Below are positions 43,514 to 52,586 of a stretch of DNA of 64,000 bases, piece after piece. The stretch spans positions 174,398 through 238,397 of the forward strand of contig NZ_JAKGCS010000008.1 in assembly GCF_021556395.1 (NCBI RefSeq), written 5' to 3'. Origin of the DNA: Acuticoccus kalidii. GTDB lineage: Bacteria > Pseudomonadota > Alphaproteobacteria > Rhizobiales > Amorphaceae. The notes beneath the pieces were generated by a model. The model was not told the origin of the DNA and searched no databases. It saw only the letters and a program-made list of their open reading frames with translations. Both the position numbers and the translations under genes were made by a program. Each line of letters opens with the position of its first letter. Position 1 is the first letter of the stretch.

Positions 43514-44293
43514 ATGTCAGCACTCAAAGAGTTGGCCGAGGGACTCGTTTCGGGACGCGTCAAGGTGGTGGATTTGTCGGCGCCGCTGGGGCCGGATACG
43601 CCGCTTTTGAAGCTCCCGCCGGAGCTTGCTGTCGACACCCCGAAGATCGAGATTCACAAGATCTCCGAATATGACCAGAACGGCCCTTTCTGGGCCTGGA
43701 ACTGGCTGAAGCTCGGTGAGCATTCCGGCACGCATTTCGACGCGCCGGCCCATTGGATCACCGGCAAGGACCAGCCGAACAACACCACCGACACCTTGCC
43801 GGTCGAGAAGATCGTCGCGCCGGTGTGCGTGATCGACTGCTCGAAGGAGGCGGCCGCCGACCCGGACTTTCTCCTGACCGCGGATGGGATCCGCGCCTGG
43901 GAGGCCGAGCATGGCGCGATCGAGCCCGGCTCCTGGGTGGTGATGCGCACCGACTGGTACAAGCGCAATGGTTCGGAAGACACCTTCCTCAATGCCGACG
44001 CCACCGGGCCGCATTCGCCGGGCCCGTCGGTCGATTGCGTCGAGCTCGTGGTGGAGCGCGGGGCGATCGGCTGGGGGACCGAATGTATTGGCACCGACGC
44101 CGGTCAGGCCGGCGGCATGGATCCGCCGTTCCCGGCTCACAATCTTCTTCATAAAAGCGGGCGCTACGGGCTTGCGAGCCTCTGCCGGCTCGATCAGCTT
44201 CCGCCGAAAGGGGCGGTGCTGATCGCCGCGCCGCTCAAGATCGTGCACGGCACGGGAAGCCCGATCCGCGCGCTGGCGCTCGTCGGGGGCTGA
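43514..44293 (+). CDS. Cyclase-family metal-dependent amidohydrolase (kynurenine formamidase / isatin hydrolase type)
   Basis: The 259-residue protein has VVDLSAPLGPDTP near the start, the metal-binding HSGTHFDAPAHW (H-x-G-T-H-x-D-x-P-x-H) and a downstream GTECIGTDAG with the catalytic region. This is the cyclase family (PF04199) including KynB formamidase and isatin hydrolase. Its length matches isatin hydrolases and longer homologues better than KynB (about 210). Kynureninase and arylpyruvate oxidoreductase genes lie downstream, so an aromatic amide or ring substrate is likely. The ATG at 43514 follows GGAGGG. The exact substrate is inferred only from context. Confidence 0.82.
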   Translation: MSALKELAEGLVSGRVKVVDLSAPLGPDTPLLKLPPELAVDTPKIEIHKISEYDQNGPFWAWNWLKLGEHSGTHFDAPAHWITGKDQPNNTTDTLPVEKIVAPVCVIDCSKEAAADPDFLLTADGIRAWEAEHGAIEPGSWVVMRTDWYKRNGSEDTFLNADATGPHSPGPSVDCVELVVERGAIGWGTECIGTDAGQAGGMDPPFPAHNLLHKSGRYGLASLCRLDQLPPKGAVLIAAPLKIVHGTGSPIRALALVGG

Positions 44294-44367
44294 TACTGGC
44301 GGGGCGTGCGGGCGCCGCGCTCCCGTTCGCCCGCGGCGCGGGTCTTCCTGTCGGGCAGGAGGAAAGC

Positions 44368-45939
44368 GTGGCGACCAGGGACCACATCATCGTCGGCTCG
44401 GGCATCAACGCACTCGTTTGCGCGGCGATGCTGTCGGCGAAGTCGCGTGTCACGGTCCTCGAGCGCGAGGCGGTGGCCGGCGGGACGATGCGGTCCGGCA
44501 CGCTCCATCCGGGTTTCACCTACGACCCGATGGCCGCGACGTTCGTGCTCTTCCAGGCCGCGCCGGCCTTCGCGGCCCTCGAGGCCGATCTCACGCGCCA
44601 TGGGCTCGCTTTCTCCAAGACGGGCCATCCGACCGGCGTCCTGATGTCGGACGGCCGAGCGCTCGCGATGTCGAACGACCGGGCGGCGAACGTCGCCGCC
44701 TTCGATGCGCTCCATCCGGGGGACGGGGCGCATTATGCCGCCGAGATGGCGGGGATCGAGGCGAATGCTGCGTTGATCTTCGGCCTGTTCAACTCCGCTT
44801 TGTGGACGCGCGACATGGCGATGCAGCTCGGCAAGGCGGCCTTCAGGATGGGGCCGCGCGGTCTCGCCGCATTTTTCGGCGAGGCGCTCGTCACGAACCG
44901 TCGCCGCCTGTCGACCGCGTTCGGCAGCGATCTCGTCGCCGCGCTCCATGCACCGTGGCCTCTCCATGCCGGGCTCACGCCTGAACAGCCCTTCTCGGGC
45001 AAGATGGGGGAGGTGATGGCGTTCGCGCTGGAGGCGATCGGCGCGTCGATCGCGACCGGGGGCGCGGCCCGCGTCGCCGAGGCGCTCGTCGCCCTCATCG
45101 AGGAGCGGGGCGGCAGCGTGCGCACCGATGCCGATGTCGACGCGGTCCTCGCCGACGGGGCTCACCGCACCCGCGGCGTGCGGCTTTCGGACGGAGAGGA
45201 GATCGCCGGCCGGTCGGTCATCTGCTCCGTCACGCCGACGCAGCTTTATGGCCGCCTCCTGCGCGAATGGAAGGTTCCCGCCGACATTCGCGCCGCCGTG
45301 AGGCGCTACCAATATGGCCGCGGCGACATGCAGATCCATTATGCCTTGGAGCGGCCCGTCGATTGGCCGGATCCGGCGCTCGCGGACGTTCAGCTTCTCC
45401 ATCTCAGCGACGGGCTCAACGCCGTCTCGAAAGCTTCGAACGAGGCCGAGCGCGGGCTGCTTCCGGAGCGCCCCACCGTCTGTGTCGGACAGCCGAGCGC
45501 GGCCGATCCCTCCCGCGCGCCGGAGGGAAAGGCGGTCCTGTGGCTCCAGATTCCCGATTGTCCGACCACGATCCTCGGCGATGCGGCGGGGACGATCGAC
45601 ATTCCTTCCGACGGCCGTTGGAGCGAAACCGTCCGGGAGGCCTATGCCGACCGGGTCGAGGCGATGATCGCCGCCCATGTCCCGGACTTTCGCGACACGG
45701 TGATCGTCCGCAAGGTGCTGTCGCCCGCCGACCTTGAACGGATGAACATCAATCTCGTCGGCGGTGAGCCCTATGGCGGGGCGTGCGGGCTCGACCAGTC
45801 CTTCCTGTTCCGGCCCTTCACGGGTCAGGTCAATCACAAGACGTTCGCGCCCGGCGTCTATCATATCGGCGCATCGACCCATCCCGGACCGGGCCTTTCG
45901 GGCACGTCCGGCTATCTCCTCGCAAAGGCGCTGTCATGA
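44368..45939 (+). CDS. FAD-dependent NAD(P)/FAD oxidoreductase (phytoene desaturase-like)
   Basis: The 523-residue flavoprotein has the FAD-binding start IIVGSGINALVCAAML, ERE at the end of the second strand (LEREAVAGGTMRSG), and a C-terminal FAD-contact segment GVYHIGASTHPGPGLSGTSGYLLA. This arrangement is that of the phytoene desaturase/amine oxidase superfamily. GTG 44368 follows AGGAGGAAA. It lies 74 bp after the cyclase-family gene, and the MarR gene starts inside its stop, so it probably belongs to the aromatic catabolic unit. No carotenoid genes are near; a role in oxidising an aromatic intermediate is an inference. Confidence 0.82.
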   Translation: MATRDHIIVGSGINALVCAAMLSAKSRVTVLEREAVAGGTMRSGTLHPGFTYDPMAATFVLFQAAPAFAALEADLTRHGLAFSKTGHPTGVLMSDGRALAMSNDRAANVAAFDALHPGDGAHYAAEMAGIEANAALIFGLFNSALWTRDMAMQLGKAAFRMGPRGLAAFFGEALVTNRRRLSTAFGSDLVAALHAPWPLHAGLTPEQPFSGKMGEVMAFALEAIGASIATGGAARVAEALVALIEERGGSVRTDADVDAVLADGAHRTRGVRLSDGEEIAGRSVICSVTPTQLYGRLLREWKVPADIRAAVRRYQYGRGDMQIHYALERPVDWPDPALADVQLLHLSDGLNAVSKASNEAERGLLPERPTVCVGQPSAADPSRAPEGKAVLWLQIPDCPTTILGDAAGTIDIPSDGRWSETVREAYADRVEAMIAAHVPDFRDTVIVRKVLSPADLERMNINLVGGEPYGGACGLDQSFLFRPFTGQVNHKTFAPGVYHIGASTHPGPGLSGTSGYLLAKALS

Positions 45940-46427
45940 AGGGCCCGGACATTGTGGCGGCCGAGCCCGTCGATCCCGTCGAGACGCATGATGCGCTCGA
46001 TCTCGAAGCGTTCGCGCCGTACCTCATCAACCGCATTTCCGCCCGCTACAACGCGGACATGGCCGAAGCGCTCAAGGCGCGCGGGATCACCACGCCGCAG
46101 ATGCGGGCGCTCGCAGTCCTCTCTGTCCATGCCGACATCACGGTGAACGAGCTCGCGGTCTATGCGGTGATGGAACAGTCGACCATGAGCCGCACGCTGG
46201 ACGCGCTCGAAAGCGCCGGCCTCGTCTCCCGCAAGGCGCGGGTCGGCGACGCGCGGGTGCGCGAGGTGGCGCTGACGGCGGCGGGCGAGGCCGCCTTCGA
46301 GAGCGTTCTTCCGACGATGCGCGAGGCCGAGGAGGCGATGCTCGCCGGAATCGGGCGGGCCGAACGCGATGCGTTCCTCGCCGCGCTCCACACGATCCTG
46401 CGCAACATCCGGCGAAACCCGTTCTGA
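45936..46427 (+). CDS. MarR-family transcriptional regulator
   Basis: The 163-residue protein has the MarR winged helix: ITTPQMRALAVLSVHADITVNELA, VMEQSTMSRTLDALESAGLVSRK and the wing VGDARVREVALTAAGEAAF. The N-terminal 30 residues are an acidic extension. It overlaps the FAD oxidoreductase stop (ATGA) and precedes the ior genes, between which a CATTTGA/TCAAATG palindrome lies. It probably represses the ior operon and itself, with an aromatic acid as a likely ligand (a common MarR theme). Confidence 0.9.
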   Translation: MKGPDIVAAEPVDPVETHDALDLEAFAPYLINRISARYNADMAEALKARGITTPQMRALAVLSVHADITVNELAVYAVMEQSTMSRTLDALESAGLVSRKARVGDARVREVALTAAGEAAFESVLPTMREAEEAMLAGIGRAERDAFLAALHTILRNIRRNPF

Positions 46428-46527
46428 GCGGCGCCCTCGTCGCAAAAGTTGCGGCGAACCGGGCGTTCGAAGCGTATCGTTCGCTCTTGGCGGGGCGGCG
46501 ATGCATTGCGCGTCGAGCCGATATATG

Positions 46528-46546
46528 CATTTGAATAGATCAAATG
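46528..46546. promoter_or_regulatory. Palindromic operator candidate before iorA
   Basis: CATTTGA and TCAAATG are perfect 7-bp arms around a 5-base spacer, 19 bp in all, just 18 bp upstream of the iorA start. The size fits a MarR dimer site, and a MarR gene is directly upstream. CATTTG half-sites also occur at about 43455-43470, before the cyclase-family gene. It overlaps the alternative ATG at 46544, which argues for the start at 46565. Confidence 0.55.
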
Positions 46547-46564
46547 TCGCGAGGGGGGCGAGCC

Positions 46565-48712
46565 ATGGCCGAGCGATCCTTTGCCAAGGAAGTCGAGCAG
46601 CTCAAGATCGGCGCCGGTGAGGAGTTTCGCGGGGAGGGGATCCTTGCCATCACCAAGGCGTTGCTCCAATGCGGCGTCTCCTATGTCGGCGGTTATCAGG
46701 GCGCGCCGATCAGCCATCTGATGGACGTTCTCGCCGATGCCGAGGAGATCATGTCCGATCTCGGCGTCCACCTCGAAGCCTCCGCGAGCGAGGCGGCCGC
46801 CTGCGCGACGCTCGCCGCCTCGGTGCATTATCCGGTCCGCGGCGCGGTGGCCTGGAAGTCGACCGTCGGCACCAATGTCGCATCCGACGCGCTCGCCAAT
46901 CTCGCGTCCGGCGGGGTGAAGGGCGGGGCGCTCATCATCGTCGGCGAGGATTATGGCGAAGGCTCCTCGATCATGCAGGAGCGCAGCCACTCCTTCGCGA
47001 TGAAAAGCCAGGTGTGGCTCATCGATCCCCGTCCCAATCTCGAAACCATCGTCAAGTCGGTGGAGGACGGCTTCGCGCTGTCCGAGGCGACCAACACGCC
47101 GGTGATGCTCGAGGTGCGCATCCGCTCCTGTCACGTGCATGGTCGCTTCATCGCCAAGGACAATCAGCGCCCCAGGATGACGATGGCGGAGGCCGTCGAG
47201 AACCCGCAGCGCGACACCGCGCGCATCGTCCTGCCGCCCGCCTCCTTCATGCACGAGCAGGAGAAGGTGAGGGCGCGCTGGCCGAAGGCGGTGGAGTTCG
47301 TCAAGGCGCGCAAGCTCAACGAGTTCTTCGGGCCGGCCGAGGGCAAGGTCGGCATCATCTGCCAAGGCGGGATGTTCAACGGGGTGGTCCGCGCGCTCCA
47401 GCGGCTCGGCCTCGCCGATCTCTATGGCCGGTCGGACGTGCCGATCTATTGCCTCAACGTCACCTATCCGCTCATCAAGGACGAGATCGTCGACTTCTGC
47501 GCCGGCAAGGATGCGGTCCTCGTGGTGGAGGAGGGCCAGCCCGAGCATATCGAGCAGGCGATCGGCGACATGCTCTACAAGTCCGGCGGGACGGTGAAGC
47601 TCGAAGGCAAAGGCATCCTGCCGATGGCCGGCGAATATACCGGCACGGTGATGCTGAACGGCTTCACCGATTTCCTGCGCACCTATGCGCCGGAGCTGTT
47701 GCCGCCGCAGGAGCGATCCCCCAATGCGCCGGACGCGCGGATCGAGTTGCCGGACCTTGCCGGCAAGGTGCCGATGCGTCCGCCTGGTTTTTGTACCGGC
47801 TGCCCCGAGCGGCCGATCTTCGCGGCGATGAAGCTCGTCGAGAAGGAGCTCGGCGAGCATCATATCGCGGCCGATATCGGCTGCCATCTCTTCTCCTCGA
47901 TGCCGCCCTTCAATCTCGGCGCGACGACGATGGGATACGGCCTCGGCCCGGCGTCCGCCTCCGCCTTCAATGTGAAGGCGAAGAAGCGGCCGATCTCGGT
48001 GATGGGCGATGGCGGCTTCTGGCACAACGGTCTCTCGTCGAGCGTCGGCAACGCCGTCTTCAACCAACAGGACGGGGTGATCCTCGTCGTCGACAACTAC
48101 TATTCGGCGGCGACCGGCGGCCAGGATATCCTCTCCTCCCGTGCCGACAATAAGAGCCGGTCGACCAAGCATCCGATCACCGAGGCGGTGCGTGGGGTGG
48201 GCGTCGGTTGGGTGCGTCAGATCGATCGAACCTACGATGTCGGCAAGATGCGCGACACGCTCACCGAAGCGCTGACGACCGACGAGACGGGGCCGAAGGT
48301 CATCGTGGCCTCGTCGGAATGCATGTTGAACCGGCAGCGGCGCGAGAAGCCGCTCGCCGCCAAGGCGATCAAGGACGGCAAGCGGCTCGTGAAGCCCCGT
48401 TTCGGCGTCGACGAGGACGTGTGCACCGGCGACCATGCCTGCATCCGCCTTTCGGGCTGTCCCTCCCTCTCGGTAAAACGGCTCGACGATCCGTTGCGTG
48501 ACGATCCGGTCGCGGCGATCGATTCCTCCTGCGTCGGTTGCGGCAATTGCGGCGAGGTCGCGGAGGCGGCGGTGCTGTGCCCGTCTTTCTATCAGGCCGA
48601 TATCGTCCACAATCCGCGCCGGTTGGAGACGCGCTTCGCGCGGTGGCGCGGCGGCGTCATCGCCTGGCTTCAACGCCGGCGCGACGCGCGGCGCCTGGTG
48701 TTCGCGCGCTGA
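46565..48712 (+). CDS. iorA: Indolepyruvate ferredoxin oxidoreductase, alpha subunit
   Basis: The 715-residue protein has the alpha-subunit layout: pyrimidine domain (GGYQGAPISHLMDVLADAEE, HLEASASEAAACATLAAS), central domain, TPP-binding part (RPPGFCTGCPERPIFAAM, IGCHLFSSMPPFNLGATTMG, VMGDGGFWHNGLSSSVGNAV) and a C-terminal ferredoxin-like part with CTGDHACIRLSGCPS and CVGCGNC-x9-CPS. It decarboxylates arylpyruvates from aromatic amino acids to aryl-acetyl-CoA with ferredoxin as acceptor. ATG 46565 follows GAGGGGGG. It is in one unit with iorB, 9 bases apart. Confidence 0.92.
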   Translation: MAERSFAKEVEQLKIGAGEEFRGEGILAITKALLQCGVSYVGGYQGAPISHLMDVLADAEEIMSDLGVHLEASASEAAACATLAASVHYPVRGAVAWKSTVGTNVASDALANLASGGVKGGALIIVGEDYGEGSSIMQERSHSFAMKSQVWLIDPRPNLETIVKSVEDGFALSEATNTPVMLEVRIRSCHVHGRFIAKDNQRPRMTMAEAVENPQRDTARIVLPPASFMHEQEKVRARWPKAVEFVKARKLNEFFGPAEGKVGIICQGGMFNGVVRALQRLGLADLYGRSDVPIYCLNVTYPLIKDEIVDFCAGKDAVLVVEEGQPEHIEQAIGDMLYKSGGTVKLEGKGILPMAGEYTGTVMLNGFTDFLRTYAPELLPPQERSPNAPDARIELPDLAGKVPMRPPGFCTGCPERPIFAAMKLVEKELGEHHIAADIGCHLFSSMPPFNLGATTMGYGLGPASASAFNVKAKKRPISVMGDGGFWHNGLSSSVGNAVFNQQDGVILVVDNYYSAATGGQDILSSRADNKSRSTKHPITEAVRGVGVGWVRQIDRTYDVGKMRDTLTEALTTDETGPKVIVASSECMLNRQRREKPLAAKAIKDGKRLVKPRFGVDEDVCTGDHACIRLSGCPSLSVKRLDDPLRDDPVAAIDSSCVGCGNCGEVAEAAVLCPSFYQADIVHNPRRLETRFARWRGGVIAWLQRRRDARRLVFAR

Positions 48713-48721
48713 GGAGGGGGC

Positions 48722-50290
48722 ATGAACGTTCATGTTGAGCCCGCGAAGCGGGGCGATCAGACGGGCGGGGTGATCAAGATTGCGATCCTCGCGGTCGGCG
48801 GGCAGGGGGGCGGCGTCGTCACCGCCTGGCTGATCGATCTGGCCGAGGCGAACGGCTATTATGCGCAGTCGACGTCGGTGCCGGGTGTCGCCCAGCGCAC
48901 CGGGGCGACGGTCTATTATGTCGAGATGGTGCCGGAGGGGGAGAGGGCGCCGATCCTGTCCCTGATGCCGTCGCCCGGCGACGTCGATATCGTGCTGGCC
49001 GCCGAACTGATGGAGGCGGGCCGCGCGATCCAGCGCGGCTTCGTGACACCCGGCCGCACCACGCTGATCGCCTCCAGCCACCGCACCTATGCCGTCTCCG
49101 AGAAGGCCGCGCCCGGTCTCGGCATTCTGGATCGCGAGCCGGTTCTCGAGGCGGCGGAGCAGGCCTCGCTGCGCTTCCTCGCCGCCGATCTCGACACGCT
49201 CGCGATCAAGAACGGCTCGGTGATCTCGTCGAGCCTGTTCGGCGCGCTCGCCGGCTCCGAGGCGCTGCCCTTCCCGCGCGGGGCCTTCGAGGACACCATT
49301 CGCCGCTCCGGCAAGGGGGTGGCGGCGAGCCTCGCCGCCTTCGCCGCAGGCCACGACGCCGTGCGGACTGCGGAGTCCGCGCCCGCCGAGACCGCCCCCA
49401 CCGCCGCCGCGGACGAGGCCGTTTCCGGCCCGGAGGCGCTCCGCTCGGCCTATGCGGCGCTTCTCGCCCGCGCCGACGCGCTGCCGGAGGGGGCGGCGGC
49501 GATGGCGCGGCGTGGCCTTCAGAAGGTCGTCGACTTCCAAGACGTCGCCTATGGTGCGGACTATCTCGATCGGGTGGAGGCGTTCGCGGCGCACGAGATC
49601 ACCGCGGGCCGCGAGGGCGCGAGCCTCACCGAGGCGGCCGCCAAGGCGATCGCCAACGCGATGGCCTATGACGACGTGATCCGCGTCGCCGATCTCAAGG
49701 TCCGCGCCTCGCGCATGGCGCGGGTGAAACGCGAGGTCGGCGCCGGCGAGGCGGAGCTCCTCAACGTTACCGAATATATGCATCCGCGCGGCGAGGAGGT
49801 GTGCGGAATGCTGCCGGCGCGCCTCGGCGCGGCGATCGAGAAGCGGCGCTGGGCGTTCGATCTCGTCGACGCCGCCGTCAATCGCGGCCGGCGGATCCGC
49901 ACGGACCGGCTGCGCGGGTTCCTGCCGCTCTATCTCGTCTCCGCGATGCGTCCGGTCCGGCGCCGTCTCCTGCGCCATCGGATCGAGGTGGCGCATCTCG
50001 AGGATTGGCTCGCGACCGCTCACCGTCTCGCCCCGACGAATTACGACCTCGCGGTTGAGGTCTTGCGCTGTCGCCGTCTCGTCAAAGGCTACAGCGACAC
50101 GCACGCGCGCGGCCTCTCCAAGTTCGACCGCGTCCTCTCCGCGCTGCCGCTCCTCGAAGGGCGGCCGGACGGTGCGGACTGGCTGCGCCGTCTGCGCGAG
50201 GCGGCGCTCGTCGACGAGGCGGGCACCCAGCTCGACGGCGCGTTGAAGACGGTCGCGACGCTCGACGCGCCGTCGGTCCCCGCGGGCTGA
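48722..50290 (+). CDS. iorB: Indolepyruvate oxidoreductase, beta subunit with DUF6537-type extension
   Basis: Residues 1-205 match the gamma/beta domain (IAILAVGGQGGGVVTAWLIDLAE, TSVPGVAQRTGATVYYVEM, SLMPSPGDVDIVLAAEL, ADLDTLAIKNGSVISSSLFGALAG). Residues 230-522 form a helical extension found in alphaproteobacterial IorB proteins (DUF6537), of unknown role. Classical IorB has about 200 residues, so this is the long form. It works with IorA in aromatic amino-acid breakdown. The following alpha/beta hydrolase begins 3 bases after the stop. Confidence 0.88.
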   Translation: MNVHVEPAKRGDQTGGVIKIAILAVGGQGGGVVTAWLIDLAEANGYYAQSTSVPGVAQRTGATVYYVEMVPEGERAPILSLMPSPGDVDIVLAAELMEAGRAIQRGFVTPGRTTLIASSHRTYAVSEKAAPGLGILDREPVLEAAEQASLRFLAADLDTLAIKNGSVISSSLFGALAGSEALPFPRGAFEDTIRRSGKGVAASLAAFAAGHDAVRTAESAPAETAPTAAADEAVSGPEALRSAYAALLARADALPEGAAAMARRGLQKVVDFQDVAYGADYLDRVEAFAAHEITAGREGASLTEAAAKAIANAMAYDDVIRVADLKVRASRMARVKREVGAGEAELLNVTEYMHPRGEEVCGMLPARLGAAIEKRRWAFDLVDAAVNRGRRIRTDRLRGFLPLYLVSAMRPVRRRLLRHRIEVAHLEDWLATAHRLAPTNYDLAVEVLRCRRLVKGYSDTHARGLSKFDRVLSALPLLEGRPDGADWLRRLREAALVDEAGTQLDGALKTVATLDAPSVPAG

Positions 50291-50293
50291 GAC

Positions 50294-51108
50294 ATGGCGG
50301 ACGACGCGCCGCCACGGGCGATCGACCGCGCCTATGAGAACAGCGCCTATATTCCGGGCGCGGAGGCTTTCACCCGCCATTGGGCCGATGCGGCGGCCGC
50401 ATTCCGTGCGGCGTATCGCGGTGCGATCGACGTCGCCTACGGCATCGCCCCGCGCGAGCGCTACGATCTCTTCCGCCCGGAGGGCGCTGCGAAGGGCTCG
50501 CCGTCTTCATTCATGGCGGCTACTGGATGGCGTTCGACAAGTCATTCTGGTCGCACCTTGCCGCCGGCCCCTTGGCGCGCGGTTGGGCGGTCATGTTGCC
50601 GAGCTATCCGCTGTGTCCCGAGGTGCGGATCGGCGCGATCGTCGCCTCGGTGGGGGCTGCGATCGACCATGCCGCGGCGACCATTGACGGGCCGATCGCC
50701 GTGTCCGGCCACTCGGCCGGCGGACATCTCGCGGCGCGCATGGGGTGCCGCGACGCGCCGCTTTCGCCGGACACCGCGGGCCGCATCGACCGGATCGTCA
50801 CGATCTCCGGCTTGCACGATCTTCGCCCCCTTCTCGCGACACGCATGAACGAGACGCTCGGCCTCGACCGTGCCGAGGCGCGGCGGGAGAGCCCGGCGCT
50901 CGCCGATCCCGCCGAGATCGATCTCGTCGCCTGGGTGGGCGATGCGGAGCGCCCGCAACTGCGCCGCCAGTCGCGCCTTCTGCCGCTGATCTGGGAGGGG
51001 CTCGCCCGCTCGGTCCGCCATGTCGAGGCCCCCGATCGGCACCATTTCGACGTAATCGCCGATCTGACGGATCCGGCCTCGGGGCTTACCGACGCGCTGG
51101 TCGGCTAA
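50294..51108 (+). pseudogene. Alpha/beta hydrolase (arylformamidase-like), frameshifted
   Basis: The reading frame from ATG 50294 (AYENSAYIPGAEAFTRHWADA) carries the N-terminal part to about residue 68. The rest lies in the -1 frame from about 50,493: LAVFIHGGYWMAFDKSFWSHLA with the oxyanion-hole HGGYW, nucleophile elbow SGHSAGGHLAARM and catalytic His in DRHHFDVIADL. A single base missing between about 50,485 and 50,500 explains it; restoring one base gives 271 residues, the usual length. The family includes KynB-like arylformamidases, which fits a kynurenine unit. It may be a true inactivating mutation or a sequencing error. Confidence 0.85.
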
Positions 51109-51121
51109 CGCCATCCCCGTC

Positions 51122-51154
51122 CCATTTGGCCATGGCGCGCCGCGCTCCAAATGG
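51122..51154. terminator. Hairpin after the alpha/beta hydrolase gene
   Basis: CCATTTGG and CCAAATGG form an 8-bp perfect stem around a GC-rich 17-base interior that can itself pair (GGCGCGCC). It lies 13 bases after the stop. No T-run follows, so it is a weak terminator or a dispersed palindrome. Confidence 0.45.
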
Positions 51155-51328
51155 TTGGCCCGGTCCGTTCGCCGCCGTCGCTCGCGTGGCTCCGGTCGGG
51201 ATCGTCGGGGCCCGGCGACGACCGACTAGTGCACCGGATGAAGGCTCGGTCTAAGGTTGCCGGCCGCTTGCGAATGGAGCTTTCCCGTGCCTGGACCTCA
51301 CCCCTATCCGCTCGAGCCGAAGGTCTCG

Positions 51329-52144
51329 ATGCCAGACTCCGCGACGCGGTTTCGCGCGCTGCATTCGCGCTTTCTCGTGATGCCCAATCCCTGGGACGCG
51401 GGAACGGCGAAGCTCCTCGCCAATCTTGGATTTGAAGCGATCGCGACCTCCTCGGCCGGGCTCGCCTGGTCGGACGCGCGGCCGGACGGGCACGTGACGC
51501 GCAAACGCGCGATCGCCCATGCGGTCGAGATCGCGACCGCGACCGGGCTTCCCGTCAACGGAGATTTCGAATCCGGCTATGGCGAGACGCCGGCTGAGGT
51601 CGCCGACACGATCCTCGCGGCGATCGACGCGGGGGTCGCCGGCTGCTCGGTCGAGGACCTCGCGCACGACCGTCCCGAACCGCTTTACGACGTCCATATG
51701 GCCGCACGGCGCATCGAGGCCGCCCGCGATACGATCGACCGCTCCGGCAGCGACTTCGTCCTCACCGGGCGGACCGAAGTGTTCTTCACCGACCTTCCCG
51801 ACAAGCTCTCGATCGCCGTCGAGCGGCTGAAGGCCTATGCGGCGGCGGGAGCCCACGTGGTCTACGCGCCCGGCCTCACGCGGGAGGAGGAGGTCGCGGC
51901 GATCGTCGACGCGGTCGATGTGCCGGTCAACGTGATCGCCGGGCTCGGCGGCGTGAGCGATGACCTCGCCAAGCTCGAAGCGCTCGGCGTGACACGGATC
52001 TCGCTCGGCTCGAACCTCATGAAGGTGGCGATCGGCGCCTTTCTCGACGCCGCCACCGCGCTCAAAGCGGGGCGCGTCGCGCTGCCCGACATGGTGTCGT
52101 CCGCCTCGATGAACGCAGCCTTCGCACCGCGCCCCCGATCATGA
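51329..52144 (+). CDS. Isocitrate lyase/phosphoenolpyruvate mutase family enzyme
   Basis: The 271-residue protein has a TIM-barrel PEP mutase/ICL superfamily layout: FRALHSRFLVMPNPWDAGTAKLLANLGFEAIATSS, the metal-binding VNGDFESGYG, GCSVEDLAHDRPEPLYD, FVLTGRTEVFF and VNVIAGLGGVS. The enzymes cleave or form C-C or C-P bonds in 2-methylcitrate-like, oxaloacetate or carboxyphosphonate substrates; this subgroup has many members of unknown substrate. ATG 51329 gives the family N-terminus; GTG 51287 behind GGAG would add 14 residues. The stop overlaps the TfoX-like start (ATGA). Confidence 0.85.
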   Translation: MPDSATRFRALHSRFLVMPNPWDAGTAKLLANLGFEAIATSSAGLAWSDARPDGHVTRKRAIAHAVEIATATGLPVNGDFESGYGETPAEVADTILAAIDAGVAGCSVEDLAHDRPEPLYDVHMAARRIEAARDTIDRSGSDFVLTGRTEVFFTDLPDKLSIAVERLKAYAAAGAHVVYAPGLTREEEVAAIVDAVDVPVNVIAGLGGVSDDLAKLEALGVTRISLGSNLMKVAIGAFLDAATALKAGRVALPDMVSSASMNAAFAPRPRS

Positions 52145-52584
52145 ACGAAGACGATCTCGCCGACCTTCTCGGCCCGCATCTCGCGTTCGCGACGCGGCGC
52201 ATGTTCGGCGGGATCGGCGTCTTCCAAGACGGCGAGATGTTCGCCCTCGTCGCCGACGGCGAGCTCTATTTCAAGACCGACCCGATCAACCGCGAGGCCT
52301 TCGTCGCGGCGCAATCCGCGCCCTTTGTCTACGAGACGCGAGCCCGGCGGGTCGAGACGAGCTATTGGCGCTTGCCCGAGGCGGCCTTCGAGGACACGGC
52401 GATGCTCGCCGCCTATATCGACGGCGCGCTCGCCGCCGCGCGCCGCAAGCGGGCCTCGAAACCGGGAGTGGCTTCAACGAAGCCGAAACGGACGGCGGGG
52501 GGGACCGTAAAAATGCGGTCGACGCGGACGGGCGGACAGGGCCAAGCTCCCTCCCGACCGGCCAAGCCGCGAAAGGAGAGCTGA
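52141..52584 (+). CDS. TfoX/Sxy N-terminal domain protein
   Basis: The 147-residue protein has the TfoX N-terminal domain in residues 1-95 (ATRRMFGGIGVFQDGEMFALVADGELYFKTDPINREAF, ETSYWRLPEAAFED). It ends in a basic tail of about 45 residues (Lys/Arg/Pro/Ala-rich). In Enterobacteria TfoX/Sxy governs competence; in Alphaproteobacteria such short proteins have no known role. It overlaps the PEP-mutase-family gene by four bases and sits 2 bases before the kynureninase gene. Confidence 0.85.
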   Translation: MNEDDLADLLGPHLAFATRRMFGGIGVFQDGEMFALVADGELYFKTDPINREAFVAAQSAPFVYETRARRVETSYWRLPEAAFEDTAMLAAYIDGALAAARRKRASKPGVASTKPKRTAGGTVKMRSTRTGGQGQAPSRPAKPRKES

Positions 52585-52586
52585 GC

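Noticed and set aside
46160..50380. A 1406-residue open frame antisense to marR, iorA and iorB
   Set aside because: It is open only because of codon bias in the sense genes; composition is His/Arg/Asp-rich and no family pattern appears.
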